A stretch of DNA of 64,000 nucleotides from Ahaetulla prasina (GCF_028640845.1 NC_080546.1:53269409-53333408), one strand, 5' to 3'; positions 23,246 to 36,791 are shown, numbered from the stretch's first letter. Notes: a model not told the origin generated them from the letters alone. A program made the numbers and translations.

Positions 23246-23689
23246 ACTTTCTCCTTTATATCAGTCTAGCAATTGATCCAAACTTAGTTTGAGAGCACAG
23301 AAAACCCTAGTTTACTCTTTCATATGCAACTTTTTTTTTCTTAAAAAAAAAAGGGGGCGGCTATAAAAAGTATTAATAGAGAAGAAACCAAACCATAAAT
23401 TAGAAAACTGGACCTGGTTATATTGGGTTCTGAACTATAAAGTTTGTCTAGTCTGGCACTTTATATCACAATCTTTATCAAGATTCAGCTCTACAAATAG
23501 CATTAATTTAATAGTCCTTGAGACAGATTGGGCTCTTCTATGGCTTATTTAAAGCATTTCTAGAAGATGCACGTATCCTGCCAGTAAATGACTAAATGGC
23601 CCATAGTCTCACCCTAAATTGATAGCTCAGGTGAAAAAATGTAAAGCATTGGATTTCTAACAATAAGTACAGCTTGGTGGTCATCTTGC

Positions 23690-24062
23690 TGAACATTTGG
23701 TAGCCACTATTACATCCTGGACATAAAGTGTTTCAACTTCTTCTCTCAGGATACCACTATAGGGCATTGTATGCCAAAACAACTAGATACAGGGACAGTT
23801 TTCCCCTAATGCCATCACCCTGCTGAACACCTAATTCCCACAGCACTGTCTTATGTCTAAAAATGTTTATTTATTCATGTTGTATGGCTGTGGTACTATT
23901 ATTATCCTTCACATCTTCTCTACTCTTCCCCTCTTATTTGTATTATGATTATTATTACTCTGTTGCTTTGCATGTACACGGAGAGCTTTTGTACCGGAGG
24001 CAAATTCCTTGTCTGTCTAATCACACTTGGCCAAATAAAATTATTTTGTTCTGTTCTGTCCT
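23690..24062 (+). mobile_element. CR1/L3-type LINE 3' fragment, diverged
   Basis: It matches the 3' part of 7601-8248: blocks CATCCTGGACATAAAGTG, CCTAATGCCATCACCCTG, then ATCACACTTGGCCAAATAAA and a TTCTG-type pentamer tail instead of TTCTA. The coding part is broken by stops. Confidence 0.75.
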
Positions 24063-24263
24063 GTTTTCACTGCTATAAGCAATTTTTTCTGTATCCCCAA
24101 AGATTGGCTTAATTTTCCCAATGTTAAAAATGTGGTACGTTTGATCCTACTAATTATCAATCAATTAGCAATACACACAGAGAGATAGATGATAGATACT
24201 GGGGGGAAAGAGAGAGATTCTGCTGTAATTGTTGTATTTTTAATTAGTGCTCTGAAACTGACT

Positions 24264-24310
24264 ACCGTGTTTTCCCCAAAATAAGACCCTGTCTTATATT
24301 TTTTTGCTTC
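24264..24310. mobile_element. Short fragment of the 'ttttccccaaaataagacc' repeat
   Basis: The phrase CGTGTTTTCCCCAAAATAAG followed by ACCCTGTCTTAT is the end of a DNA-transposon-like repeat family found in many vertebrates. The rest of the element is absent here. Confidence 0.35.
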
Positions 24311-25289
24311 TGTACTGATATGAAATGAAAGGTTGTTTATGGAGGAGATGTGCACATACTGGGAGGTACATATGAATGCATCTTGTTTATGTCTAAAATG
24401 CTTATTTGTTTCCATATTCACATCTCTCTTAATACTTCAGACAAATTCTTCCTTTATATTTTGCACCAAAAAGTCAGTTAAGCTACTTAGGGTTCATAAA
24501 AAACCAATGACTCTGGGAAGTTCACAAGTAAAAATTATTAAACAAAAACTATAAAACATACAACAAGGAACAAGAATCAAAGATGGTAAGATAGTAAAAA
24601 TCAGACAGAAGCAAAAAGCAAGATCTGAACAGCCTAAATGGGGCTTTCGATTATTCTCATCATCCAGGTTTTGAAGGCCTCCAAAATACAAGCTGGATGG
24701 GAGTATCTGACTCTCAGGTGGAACCTTCTTCCACAGGGAAGCTCCTGGTACAGGGAAGGGGCACTTCCAGGGTCCTGATACTCCTTAATTGGATAAATTT
24801 GGAGCATGCCAACCCTAAATTTAGCTTTGAACACTAAATTTATAGCACCTCAGGTTTCTGATAATCTGTCTGGTTGTGTGTTTTTTTTTGCATTGAAATA
24901 CATGCTTTTTACATATTGAAGATTAACATATATATAAATGCAAAAAATACTGCATGTAGAGCTAAGTAAATATTTAGAAGATGGTTGTTCTAACTCCTGC
25001 ACAATTTGTAGTGTTAATTACCAAACATTTCAAACTCAGAAGATTGGTCAGTGAGTATAAAAGCCCCCCTTTAATGCTAAAAATGTCAGCCACCGCTAAA
25101 TGTCAAAATTTAACTAACTTTATTATTTTTGTGATCCTTATAAAGTACAGTTGAAGAAAGTTTCCTTTTGGTTGTCGAGACCTTTGAATTTGTTTGTAGA
25201 GTGTCAGCAAATTTTAACGGAAAAGAAAGTGTAAATGTTATGTTCAGTGTGCAAGAACTTGGAAAAAACATCAAAACAGTTATTTGTTG
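24311..25289. other. Intergenic DNA, nothing recognised
   Basis: AT-rich. The small frames at 24333-24554 and 24494-24691 overlap on opposite strands and have no domain. Confidence 0.4.
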
Positions 25290-25710
25290 TAACTGTGGTC
25301 TTCTTTGCAGGTTTTGAATTATATTTTCCTTCTGAAGCCAATGCCTTGTTTATAAACTTCAGCTTCAACCAAAACAATACAAGAGCACACAATAGATACA
25401 AACTCATGGTAAACCGATCCAAATTAGACTGCAGAAAATACGATTTCAGTAACAGAGTTGCCCTGGAATGCACTACCTGACTCTGTGGTTTCTTCCCCAA
25501 AAGTTTAATCTTAGACTGTCTACTATAGACCTCACCCCATTCCTAAGAGGTCTGTAAGACGAGTGCATAAGCGCAGCAACGTGCCTACCGTCCCTGTCCT
25601 AATGTTTTATTTTATTCATATCCTTTTCATGTATTATAGTTATGTTTACACTTGTATCTATCATAAAATACATGCTTGACAAATAAAATAAAATAAAATA
25701 ATAAATAAAT
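25290..25710 (+). mobile_element. Jockey-superfamily LINE 3' end, diverged copy
   Basis: It encodes fragments equivalent to the C-terminal tail of the copy at 29990-31490 (NFSFNQNNTRAHNRYKL, LDCRKYDFSNRV, then a diverged end near 'ctcaccccattcctaagagg'). A 3' UTR and an (AAATA)n tail follow at 25684-25710. Only the last about 420 bp of the element are present. Confidence 0.8.
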
Positions 25711-28700
25711 GCTGGTGATGATTTTTGTACTGGGCCCTAAGTGGAAAAGTATGCTTAACTGGGGTGCTTTCTCAGATAGAAAGCCTTGTTGCACAGAATT
25801 TAGCTGGCCTATTGTCTAATTTGGGATAGCTGATTCATTTTAGGGTTAAAGAATGCCTTCCATAGGGCCGTGCAACAATCAGAATACAAAAGGGGAAAGG
25901 GGAAAGGGGAAAGGGAAAAGGTGTTTTGGAGCTTACTGATAGGCTCAAATTAAAATTCCTTAAAGAACCCACATTCTTTCATAGATTTATGCAGCTTGAA
26001 TCGTGAGATCCAATAAAAATGATTTTGATTCAAGAAGATACAACAGGTGTGACATTTATGCCCATGCATGTGCCTTCTGAAATCACCATGTTGCCCTAAT
26101 GCCACACACACACACGTTTTTTTATCGGCAAAAACCACGATTCCTTTCCTTAATGAAACAACTGCAGATAGTTGCAATAGGTCTCTGTAAAGAGCACCTT
26201 TTATATTGTGCTTTTGGCTGTTGCTGGTGCTGTCAGAATGCAGAAGGCGTGTGGAAGGATTCTGTACTGCTTGCCAGACAAGGATTGGCTGTTCTCTAGA
26301 CTGCTTAAAAAAAAAAGGCTAGTTAAAAACATGCTTTTAAAATGCACATTTGATAGGTTTGGCCTCTCAGAGGACAATGAAAACTTCAGTATCTAATAGA
26401 ACTTTGACATGGAATGCGAGCTAAATCGGAGTGGTAATAAGCTGATCAACACACTTCTCTTGCCTGATGCTAAGCGTGAAAATAATGTCAGGGCATTGCA
26501 GCGAGACAACATGGGTTGGGTTAGATTTCCAAAGCAGTGAACCTGTCTTTTATACAGAAGCTACTTAACACATCCTATCTAGTTATGTGAATTAACCTGG
26601 ACCCTCAAAATGCCCCAATAATAAAAATAAAAAACCCTGAAGAAGTTAGTTACAAGTGATCCTGACAATTTTGACATTTGATTTTAATGAACATAACTGT
26701 GCGATAGATACCATTAAACTTGTTCATGAATCAGTGTAATATATATTCAAACTGTTATTCCTTGCCTTCATTTGAGCCTCTATCCTGGAAATGGGTTTTT
26801 ATAACTGATCTTATGGCACTATATTAACCCAATGATTGTTTTGAGTTGGGAATGGTGTATGTTGTACCAAGGCATAGAAATTGCTTGGTAAGAAGTCTAT
26901 CTTATTAAACCAATTGTTAACTTTCATTTTTTTTGCTGAAATATTGTTACTTTTGGGGATTTTGCTAAGATTTATAAATTTATAATAAAGTATGCTTTAA
27001 TAACTTTTACTGTCTCTGCTATTAATATTTGGGACTACACTTTGTTCTAAAACATAACTTTTTTTTAAAGAAATCACTATTTTCTTTCACGTATCTCCTA
27101 ATGGCTGACATAGAATTACAGTCGAGACACCTACATTAAATGATATAAATCAAGAAGAATTGAATTATGTCTTATGTCATTTGTGAATTTTTTAGATGGC
27201 CATAAAATAAGTTGCCATCATTCAGTCCCCTCATCTAAAATATGAGCTGATATTATAGACCCACCCATAAGGATTATAATTAGACAATGAACATCCTAAA
27301 ACGATGTACAAATTGGAATGATTAATAAATCATTCATTACTTGCAAAAAGCTATAAGCGTATTGACAGTCTTTTTCCATTTAAAATGAAGAACTAATTTC
27401 TGTTGTTGGAGTATGTATATATTTGTAGGGTTATGTGTAACAGACAAGTAACATGGTTTGTATTTGCCTGACGTTATCAAACTGCAGCTTTCTATACAAG
27501 GAGGCATATTGCAATGCCCCTCTTCCAATTCACATCAAAATATGCTATCATTATACATAAAACATACTGAATGATTTGAAGATACCACTTCCCAGTGAAA
27601 GGTTCCTGCACCAATTAATTGGTTAATTAAATGAATCTTGTTATTTTTAGCATGAGAGACACAGCTTCAATTGTCTTTTTTTTAATTTGCAGAGCTTAAC
27701 TTAGTTAATGCTTCTGTAAAGTAGGTCTCTGGAGACACCTGCCACGGTTTGCCTTGCTGAACTAGCAGTTTGAGACATTGGCAGAAGGTGCGGAGAAACC
27801 ATTCCCAATTGTGGAGCAAATAAATCAATACTAGTACAAACAGATCACTTTGTATCTACAAGTTTAAACAAAAAGTAATAGCAGTTAGATTGTCTGACAA
27901 ACATAGTTAAGAAAACAAATTTAAACGCAGACACATTGGCTTGGCTTTTATTGGAAAGCCTAGATGCAATCTATAGTCATCAAGTTGTGGAAAACTTCTG
28001 GATACATATAAAGTTTGGAAGGCAAATGAAAAGAACAATACAAATTGGACAAAAAATACATTTCAAAATTGCATGAAAACATTTTGACTGGCTTTGCCTA
28101 AAATACTCTGAATTTTCAAAGGCTAATTACTTTAATACAGTTTTTAATTTAAAAAAAAACTTATTTAGTTTACATTTTTCCCACAGTCACTATGTCATGT
28201 AGGAACATAGCAGATTTTTTTTTACAGTATGAAAAAGATCTACTAAAAACTTATGAAAAAGGTTAATTGGCCATCATTCAATTTGAGCTAACAGATAAAC
28301 GTTCTGGTTATTTGTGAAAGCACAAGGACACATCAACAGAAATCTTAGTGCTATTCCAACTTGTCATACACCAGATCTGTTGCAGTGTTTCTATTAAACA
28401 GCATATTACTGTATTTCCAGTATGAGCCCAAAACAGCAGAAAACCCAGTGCTTTCAAAAAACTCCTCTGCAATTCTACCCACAGAACTATAGACCGGCTG
28501 TACTGAGATTTGAACTTAGATAGGAAATAATGGCACTGATCAGCATTTTTTAAATTCTGATTTCTAAATTTGGATTCTCTGTGTTTGTAAAATAACAACA
28601 TTTATTTACACTTTAAATGTAATAAAATAACTTTTTTGTTCTAAATGTCTAGATTGTTATTCTATAGTTGTGTCCAACGGGAAGCAAGTAAATAACACTA

Positions 28701-29989
28701 CTGTGGCTTGCTTGATCATTCCATAATTCTTTTGACAAGATACACATTGTGTAATTGAAAGCACAAGTCTATTACAGAATCTCAGTGCAGAAAGCAATTA
28801 GAAAACAATTTTAAAAAATTTCATCTGTAATTTCTTTACATGTTTCAGATATATTTAACTGGCATTTCTATCTTGACATTTTAGCACAGAAAAGTGAAAA
28901 TGGACTAGTTTTCCCCAAATAAATATTTTTGAATATATGCTGCTGAAAATAGTACAAAGACTATTTGTAAGAGAGAAATTAGGCCTTTGAGATTTTCCTT
29001 TTTCCTTCCCACATATAAATTATGCAATACTAATACCGATAAAAAGTTTAAATGTATTTTCAAATCATGCAACATTCAGCTCAATTGCAAGTTAAGTTGT
29101 ATTATTATACTTATAAAAAAGGATTGGGGATCAAAATATTTGTTTTAATGTGTTTTTTCATAAGAGGGTTATCAGAAACTGCCGATATTTTTTTGTACCT
29201 GAAGGGTTTTTTTTAAATGGAAGCTAAGCATTTCAAGTTTTTACATAAACTTCTACCCTAACAAACTAACTAGAAAAATGTGAAAAGGTAGTCATTACAG
29301 AATTTTTAAGTATGTTAAAACTTCTTGAGACAGGTATTTTTATTGATTTGTTAACAAGGAAGTGCTGGACCGACACTGTGTGAGGCTGGCATTTGGCATA
29401 AAAATTATGTTCCATCCTGGATTTTATCAATGATGGAGATATATTTAGAAACTATTCAGAAATATTCCTTTTGGTTGGTGTTTTCAGGTATTCAACAGGA
29501 GAGATCTAATACTATAACCTGGTTTAAGAAAATTATACATGGTTTACATTAAATTCTTCTATCAGCACATCTCAGGTCCTAACATGTGTCTTTATAGGCA
29601 AGTCTTAAACATTAAGATACCCATAAATGCTGATTAGATAGTATCCTAAAATTATCAATTTCTTGGATGTTTTTTTCTATTTTTTTTACTTGATAGGATA
29701 ACTTCCTTTTTGTTCCATCTCCCCAGATAGAATTCTATTTTTTTCTTTCTTCCAGAAGAGAATTGAGTATGTCTTTTTCACACATGCAGAAAACCAAACC
29801 AAAACTAAACAAACCACAAAGACTCACAAGTTACCAGACACAAGCAACTCAGTTATTGCTCTCTTACCAGCACACATTGGCAATAATCAGGATGGCTGGG
29901 AGGCAGGTTTCTTTGTCCTGTCCTTTGCAAGTTGGTCTAAAAATGTAAGAACCCCACAACAATATAAACTGAATGCACTATTTACCACA
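25711..29989. other. TENM3 downstream flank; no gene recognised
   Basis: AT-rich DNA with a (GGGGAAA)n run at about 25889-25920 and no recognisable repeat ends. The 27.5-30 kb part, with many T runs, could belong to a long 3' UTR of the minus-strand TENM3. Minus-strand AATAAA occurs for example at 28601-28606, but nothing in the sequence fixes the transcript end. Confidence 0.35.
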
Positions 29990-31490
29990 CAAAGCAAGAA
30001 GAAGATCTTCTGCGCACAAACTCCTTTCCCAAACTTTGGTCTCTAGCCACAATCATCCCTATCTTCAAAAAAGGAGATCCCAGCCTAGTTGAAAATTACA
30101 GACCAATCTCTTTATGCTGCGTCACCTGCAAAGTAATGGAATCTATCATCAACCAATCCATTACCCTCCACCTCGAAACAAACAACCTAATCTCTAATAA
30201 ACAATTTGGTTTCAGAAAAAAATTATCATGTAACTTACAACTTCTCCACTGCAAAAACATATGGACTACTAATCTTGATCAAGGGAAAGCAATAGATGCA
30301 ATCTACATAGACTTCTGCAAAGCTTTTGACTCAGTAGCACATGATAAACATCTCCTAAAACTAAAATCCTACGGCATTTCAGGACCTCTTCACAATTGGA
30401 TAACTGCTTTCCTGTCAAACAGACAACAAGTGGTCAAAATTGGCAATGCTCTATCAAATCCTGTCCCTGTCAAAAGTGGCATTCCTCAAGGCAGCGTTCT
30501 TGGACCAACGCTCTTCATACTATACATAAATGATCTCTGTGACCATATCTCAAGTTATTGTGTTCTCTTTGCTGATGATGTCAAACTATTTAACACCACC
30601 AACAATACTACTACCCTTCAAAAAGACCTTGACTTTGTATCCGATTGGTCTAAAACTTGGCAACTCCAAATCTCAACCAGCAAATGCTCAGTCTTACATA
30701 TTGGAAAAAACAACCCAAACACTAAGTACTAACTTAATGGACATTACCTTACAGATGACCCCCACCCTGTTAAAGACCTTGGAGTTTTCATGTCAAATGA
30801 TCTAAGTGCCAAAGCTCACTGCAACTACATAGCAAAAAAGGCTCTAAGAGTTGTAAATCTAATTTTACGCAGCTTCTTTTCCAAAAACTCTACACTACTA
30901 ACCAGAGCATACAAAACATTTGCCAGACCCATTCTTGAATACAGCTCACCTGTCTGGAACCCATACCACATCTCTGACATTAATACAATTGAACGCGTCC
31001 AGAAATATTTTACAAGAAGAGTTCTCCGCTCCTCTGTAAACAACAAAATACCTTATACCACCAGACTTGAAATCCTGGGATTAGAAAATTTAGAACTCCG
31101 CCGACTCCGACAAGACCTGTGTTTAACACACAGAATCATCTATTGCAATGTCCTTCCTGTTAAAGACTACTTCAGCTTCAATTGCAATAATACAAGAGCA
31201 AACAATAGATTCAAACTTAATGTTAACTGCTTCCATCTTGATTGCAGAAAATATGACTTCTGTAACAGAGTTAATGCTTGGAATACACTTCCTGACTCTG
31301 TGGTCTCCTCTCCAACTCCCAAAAGCTTCAACCAAAAACTGTCTACCATTGACCTCACCCCATTCCTAAGAGGACTGTAAGGGGCGTGCATAAGTGCACA
31401 AAAGTGCCTACCATTCCTGTCCTATTGTTTCCTTTCAATGTATGTGCTTGTATATAATGTTGTGACAAAAAACAAACAAACAATGTCATC
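29990..31490 (+). mobile_element. Jockey-superfamily (CR1/Rex1-like) LINE with a nearly open reverse transcriptase
   Basis: From 30001 one frame reads through RT (FPKLWSLATIIPIFKKGDP, LVENYRPISLCC, YIDFCKAFDSVAHD, GIPQGSVLGPTLF, catalytic FADDVKLF at about 30568-30591) to the end of the C-terminal tail at 31380 (LELRRLRQDLCLTHRI, NAWNTLPDSVVSS, LTPFLRGL). A single in-frame TAA at 30730-30732 interrupts it. The endonuclease and the RT N-terminus are missing (5' truncation). The 3' UTR after 31380 ends with a CAAACAAACAA-type tail. It lies 1.7 kb from the TENM3 stop codon, in opposite orientation to the gene, and it is the best-preserved copy of the family in the window. Confidence 0.88.
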
Positions 31491-33203
31491 ATGGGGAGCT
31501 TCTTACTTGTTTTCTGTCCATTTTTTGCTTGTTTCTCATTTTCTCCATAGAATTACCTAAAAAGACCCTGTTTTATGAGGATTCTATAGGATGTTGCTTA
31601 ATCCTCAAAAGACAAATAGCTAATTACCCCATGTTTATAAATTCCAATATGAATTTGTTGACCAGATATAGTATTTCCATGATAAAATTATCCGCCAGCT
31701 GACTCAGTTAAACATATTGTAAGAACCAATTCTGTATGTTTAGAACAGATTCAACTTGCCTTCATGAACCACTAAATATCTGAGCTTGCAGTCCTAAATT
31801 TATTCATCAAAAATAAATCCCACAAAGGAATTTACTCCTGTGTAAAGAAGTATGGAAATGTTCCTTTTATGACATAACACAACTTCACATCCTATATTTT
31901 TTTAAAAAAACCCGCACATTAGAAAGCTGTGAAAAGAATAATTACACCTTGAGCTCTGAAAGAGAACAAGGCATGTCCAGCTTACAAAAGTCTTTTATGG
32001 TAACAAATGAGTCTTGCTGAATTGTTCTTCCTTCCTTTTAGCAGTGACTGATGAAACCATGCTTGCCAGGGCTCAAGCGGGGGGGGGGGGGAGAGAAAGA
32101 GAGAGAGAGAGAGCGGAGAGAAAGGAAAAAGAGCGGCAACTCCGTTTCCTTCTAGTCTGTGATTTCTCCATCCTTTCTCAGAAGTAATCCAGAGAAAAAC
32201 ACACCATGTTAAAGTTAATACAAAAATATTAACACTTCTATCCAACTGTTGTACACTGTTATATCTCTACATTATACCTTTTAATACTGTACAGCTATAA
32301 CATAATAAAAGGTGCAATTCTTTTAAAAAATTCACACACTGCATATTTTTATTATTTTATTTAAGTATAAACTTTTTTAAACACTTTACATAAATTAACT
32401 CCTCTGAGACTAATATTTGATGTACAGTAAATTGTAATTCATATAAAAATCCATAAACAACTTGTCTCACATAATTTACAAAAAAATCAAGCTTCCTTTG
32501 CTTCTCTGTGACAAGAATTCTATTTGCCATTTTCCCCAAGGTAAACCCCATGATCACCGTAAAATCCATTACCAAATTTTGATTGTAGAATAAATTGCTT
32601 GTGCCAGTGTCCTTTCAAAAAGCAGCACTGTTAAAGCCATTGGGGTGTCCATACACAAAGAGTCTTGTCCCCCGCTTAACATGAACAGAGATTATATACC
32701 ACATCCTAGGCAGAGAAAGGGAGTGAGCAGGAGAGGAGAGGAGGAGGAAGGGGGAGGAGGAGGAGGAGGAGGAGGAGGAAAAAAGACTAATTCTTGTAAG
32801 TAAAAGTCAACAATTTAGTAATATTTGGAAACACTGTTATCGCTTTCTTTCTTAATTACTGGAATACTGAGCCAGTTGGAAACGCTTTAGATCTTTCTTT
32901 TTAGTACTTTCAGTCCAGCTTGAGTGCAGCGATATGCATATGTAAACATATTCTTTAAAGCAGATCACCTTTAAGGTCATTCAGAAAAAAAACACCACAT
33001 CTCCAGTTTTTCTTTTTAATATTATCATTCTTCTGGAAGGCTCTCTCTTTGTTGTAGAGTCCATTCAGATTGTGCTACAGAAAAATCTGAGCAAAGATGT
33101 ATATGTAGGCTCAAGTAATAATGCAGCAAACTATTTGGTCTCCCCTCTTAGAAGACACTGGCACAGGGTCCGTCTCTTTGGCAGGCCAAACTCAACCAAT
33201 GTG
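31491..33203 (-). other. TENM3: Probable TENM3 3' UTR (proximal part)
   Basis: This sequence directly follows the TENM3 stop codon on the minus strand. It is free of recognisable dispersed repeats and contains minus-strand AATAAA hexamers at about 32361-32356, 32353-32348 and 31804-31799. A (GGA)n run (32735-32779) and a GA run (32083-32114) lie inside. The true polyadenylation site cannot be chosen from the sequence, and teneurin 3' UTRs can be several kilobases long. Confidence 0.5.
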
Positions 33204-33959
33204 TTACCTCTTTCCAATCTCACTTTGCCTAAGAAATTGTATATTGTTAGCACTGTCAGCTAATTCGGGGTATTGCTCAACAGAGAGTACATAGTACCCA
33301 TCATATCCTTGAACTTTTCCAGCACTCAAAAGTTGCCTCTTTTCCCCTTCTGTCCATAGCCTGGCCCCTTCCTCTCCATCTCTCACACGTTGCTGTTCTC
33401 TGGCCCAGGCATTGGAGAGAGCCCTTTGCCTAGCCTGTTCTAATATCCGTGCCTTCTCCTCATCAAGCGTCATGCCATAGCGGACATGGAGAGCCAGTGC
33501 ACCGTACTGCATTTCAACATCAGCAAACCTACGAGTCCTGCCATTCACTACAGTGGTGGACTGAGAAACTGTGACATTGATGCCATTCTCCAGTGCCTTC
33601 CGGCCACTTGTCAATCTCAACGTGCCCAGGTCACTCTCAGGTGAAGTGGTTTTAATGAAATAATGTGTGTCCTTTCCTTCAACAGTGAAGTGCAGGTTTT
33701 CCAGGTAGTATGCACTATTCAGAACAGCTGCCACTTTGATACAATCCTCATTTGCAATGTTAAGCACATTGGTCTGTACTTTGCCTTGATTGACAGCAAG
33801 CATTACTCCTTTACCAATCAAAGATTTCACAGTTGCAAACCACAACCAGGATTTCTCACTACCAGGTCTGCGCTTGCTGATCTGGACTTCTGCCATCTTT
33901 CCTAGAGATAGGAAAGCCTTTGCTTCCCTTGCCACTTCTTGTTGCACTCCAGAAATTGG
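33204..33959 (-). CDS. TENM3: TENM3 last coding exon: toxin-like C-terminal domain and TCAP-3
   Basis: The exon encodes 251 residues ending with TAA at 33206-33204. It starts [19 protein letters not shown] and includes [55 protein letters not shown] and [18 protein letters not shown]. This is the conserved region that in teneurins resembles bacterial GHH-type toxin domains but acts in adhesion. The last 40 or so residues after the basic EKR site are the teneurin C-terminal associated peptide ([20 protein letters not shown] to SEIGKR), which identifies paralogue 3. The acceptor is TTTTCAG/CCA at 33961-33960. The sequence looks fully functional. Confidence 0.95.
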   Translation of the reverse strand, partial: PISGVQQEVAREAKAFLSLGKMAEVQISKRRPGSEKSWLWFATVKSLIGKGVMLAVNQGKVQTNVLNIANEDCIKVAAVLNSAYYLENLHFTVEGKDTHYFIKTTSPESDLGTLRLTSGRKALENGINVTVSQSTTVVNGRTRRFADVEMQYGALALHVRYGMTLDEEKARILEQARQRALSNAWAREQQRVRDGEEGARLWTEGEKRQLLSAGKVQGYDGYYVLSVEQYPELADSANNIQFLRQSEIGKR

Positions 33960-36791
33960 CTGAAAACAAGAAAAGACAGATTTTTTTTTACAAGCCTATA
34001 AATTCCAACAGTCAAGCATTTATTGGCATGGTGCCTGCAGCTGACAACATGATAGGCCACAATGACATTGCTGCAGCTAATTGAATTCACAGACTGGATT
34101 CCATTCTTATAAGTTCTTCGTTGCTTGATATATTTCAACATTTATTACCATTTTTGAAGTTTAAAAAGTAGCACTGAATCACTCCAAAGAAAAGTGCAGT
34201 TAATCGACCTTATTGTGATCATTAACCAATCAAAATAAAATTAGAAACATTGAATGCAGAAATTTACTATGCTTCACTAGTTTTTTACATCAGTCTTTCT
34301 TATGTTAATATATACACCATGAAAGTGTAGAAAAGTAAAATATTGTTCAGATAGGAAGATGAATGCAGTAAATTGATTTGCTAAAGAATTAAAAACAAAA
34401 ACATCTTTGATTAATTAATTACCAAAATAAGTATTACCTGTATTCCTATAAGTAATTTTCTTGAGCTTTCATTTAGTGATTTCATTGCAGAAATGAAAGA
34501 AGGTCTACCATGAGAGTTTTATGCTTGCTTATATATTTGGTTCAACTATATTTGGCATTATCTATTTATTATCAGGACTTTTTAAATGCTATAACAGTAA
34601 TGGCGAACCTTTTCGGTACTGAGCGCCCAAACTGGAATGCACCCTGGCGCCCCAGAAACTCAAAAACTAGCTTATCTTCTGGTCGCCTGGTTTATGGCGT
34701 GTGCATGCACACCGGCTAGCTGGTCTTCACATGTGCCGGAGGCCCTGGAAACCTGAAGACCAGCTGGCCAGTGCGCATGTGGCCACCAACCACCTGGTCT
34801 TTGGATTTCCAGCATGCGTGATGATCAGTTGGCCGTGGCGCATGCACGCTCTGGAAACCAGAAGAGCAACTGGCAACAGCGCACGTGCCCACAGAGGGCT
34901 CTGAGTGCCACCTCTGGCATGTGTGCCATAGGTTCGCCATCATGGTGCTATAACTTCATCCAGAAAGGGAATGTAAGGTCCTCCCTGAAATCTCTGAACT
35001 TTTGTATCTGCACACATAAAAATGTACCAGATGCAGGAACTTGTGATGAACTTCGCTATAAGAGCGCAGTGTCCGTACCCTTGGGCCGCAATGTGATATG
35101 ATAGTAGCTTTGGACCACTACTATCTCTTTACCTAATCTATCTCACAGTAATACATTACATTTTCAACTGCTAGATCTGTGAAATAATTTTCTCCACTGG
35201 TTTAAAAGTTCTACATCTTTAATTTCACAACTTTTGCCTTTTGATTTAGCAGTAAGTATCCAGATATACCATTAGGATACAAACACCTGTTTTTGATATT
35301 CACGTCACAATAGAAATTCGATTTTAAATTGCTATGAGGGCTTAAGCTACAAGTCCTGGTGGACTTTCAGAGGTTTTAAAGATGCATGCATGCAGATACA
35401 TACTACGTGAGTTTCTTCTCTATTTCCTGTCTTACATTCTCTTTTATGACTTCATTTTCTACTTATTCCTTCCTAATCTCTCCTGTCCACTGTTATGATA
35501 ATGCCTTTGGGGTCTGCCTCCCTTCATTCTCTCGACACCGTGCATTGTGTCTTTGTGCTCCCTTTACATTCTTCAACAGGGAAACAGGCATCTTGGACCA
35601 CTGATGGGCGTGGCCCCATCAATAAAAGGCCTCAATGATCTCATTGTCACATTTTGCCTATATTTGATCTTGAACAAGATCTGAGAGAACTCGCAAAATG
35701 AAGAAATGAGCTATGAGTAAAAAAGATAAATTGAGCAAGTTGCAGTTTTCTCTACAACGTTTTTACATCAGAACTTCAAATGTATTAAATAAATATTGAC
35801 AGCAGCAATTGCACCAGATAACTTATCCCAAGGTTTAATATCCATTTTGGGAAAAGGTCCTGGGTGAATCCTTCATATCACTTTTGTTAGTTTTTGTATG
35901 CAGAGAAAAGAAATTATACGTATTTTTATAATGATAGTACTAGGATTTCTTCTGTAAAAGCATCAACACAATGTTTCTGGATTTATATCACATGAAATTA
36001 TTTTGACTCTTTATTTTAATATCCTGGAAAGTCACAGAGAGCCTTCAGAATACACCTGAAAGGTTAACAGCTATTTAACGTTTGTCATTTATTGCTGGTA
36101 CTGAGAATTTGAGGGTAAATGGATTTTTGATTTCTGAATAAAATTTATAATTGCTATTTTCCTTAAATGGTACAAAGGATTTTTGTAAATGATTTAGTTT
36201 TATACTTCTGTTTGGTAATATATTTTTTAAAACAAGGAGTTTAAGTTTGGGCTCCATATAAAGTAAAACATTTTACCTGGGGTGATTTTATATTCAATAT
36301 TTTATCTTCACATATAAAACACAGTTAATATTAAAGACAAGTAAAATTGTACTGCTGTACAATATGCATAATTTATATCACCTGTTATTCTGTTTCTTTC
36401 ACATTCTATTTTTTATTACATTGTTCACTTTTAGCCTGGAGGCAGGGTGCTGCTATCAATCCAATCTCTATAGCATCCACTGGGAATGTTATAATTTGAA
36501 GGGAAAAAAAGGATTTTAAAATACGATTATTTATTGATTAATCATTTCCTCCCTCTCAATTCAATTTAGGAAATGTTAAAATTTAAGCCTAGTCTTTAGT
36601 TATTGGACAAAAAATTCCCTACAGAATTAACATCTGTTATATAGTTTGGGACAAAAGTGTATCAAGAAACATCTCTATAATATGTTTTAATTTTTAAAAA
36701 TTCAATGTATGCCCCTGAGGATTTTTCAATACTCTAATAGAACCTTTTACTATATTTTGTTGCAATTTAATGTTCCTTATTTTTTTCTTAC
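33960..36791 (-). other. TENM3 last intron (2.8 kb)
   Basis: AT-rich intron containing one hAT element (34595-34945). Nothing else was recognised. Confidence 0.7.
34595..34945. mobile_element. hAT non-autonomous element, 351 bp, perfect 8-bp target duplication
   Basis: The ends are CAGTAATGGCGAACCTTTT on the left and AGGTTCGCCATCATGG on the right, inverted copies of each other. TGCTATAA flanks both sides exactly (34587-34594 and 34946-34953). The GC-rich interior has internal complementary 'agctggtctt' and 'aagaccagct' motifs. The small open frames on both strands are products of this interior and not genes. Confidence 0.85.

Noticed and set aside
25889..25920. (GGGGAAA)n run as a telomere-like or G-quadruplex array
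   Set aside because: Only a few imperfect units. It is an ordinary microsatellite.
30825..31391. Minus-strand frames of 70-74 codons
   Set aside because: Antisense shadows of the LINE reverse transcriptase tail on the plus strand.
33204..33959. Possibility that the toxin-like C-terminal domain is a bacterial polymorphic toxin gained by recent transfer
   Set aside because: It is spliced in frame to the rest of teneurin and has the animal TCAP ending. The resemblance to GHH-type toxins is an ancient, well-known feature of all teneurins.
34510..35101. Open frames on both strands of 67-95 codons
   Set aside because: They lie in the GC-rich interior of a hAT element in the last TENM3 intron.
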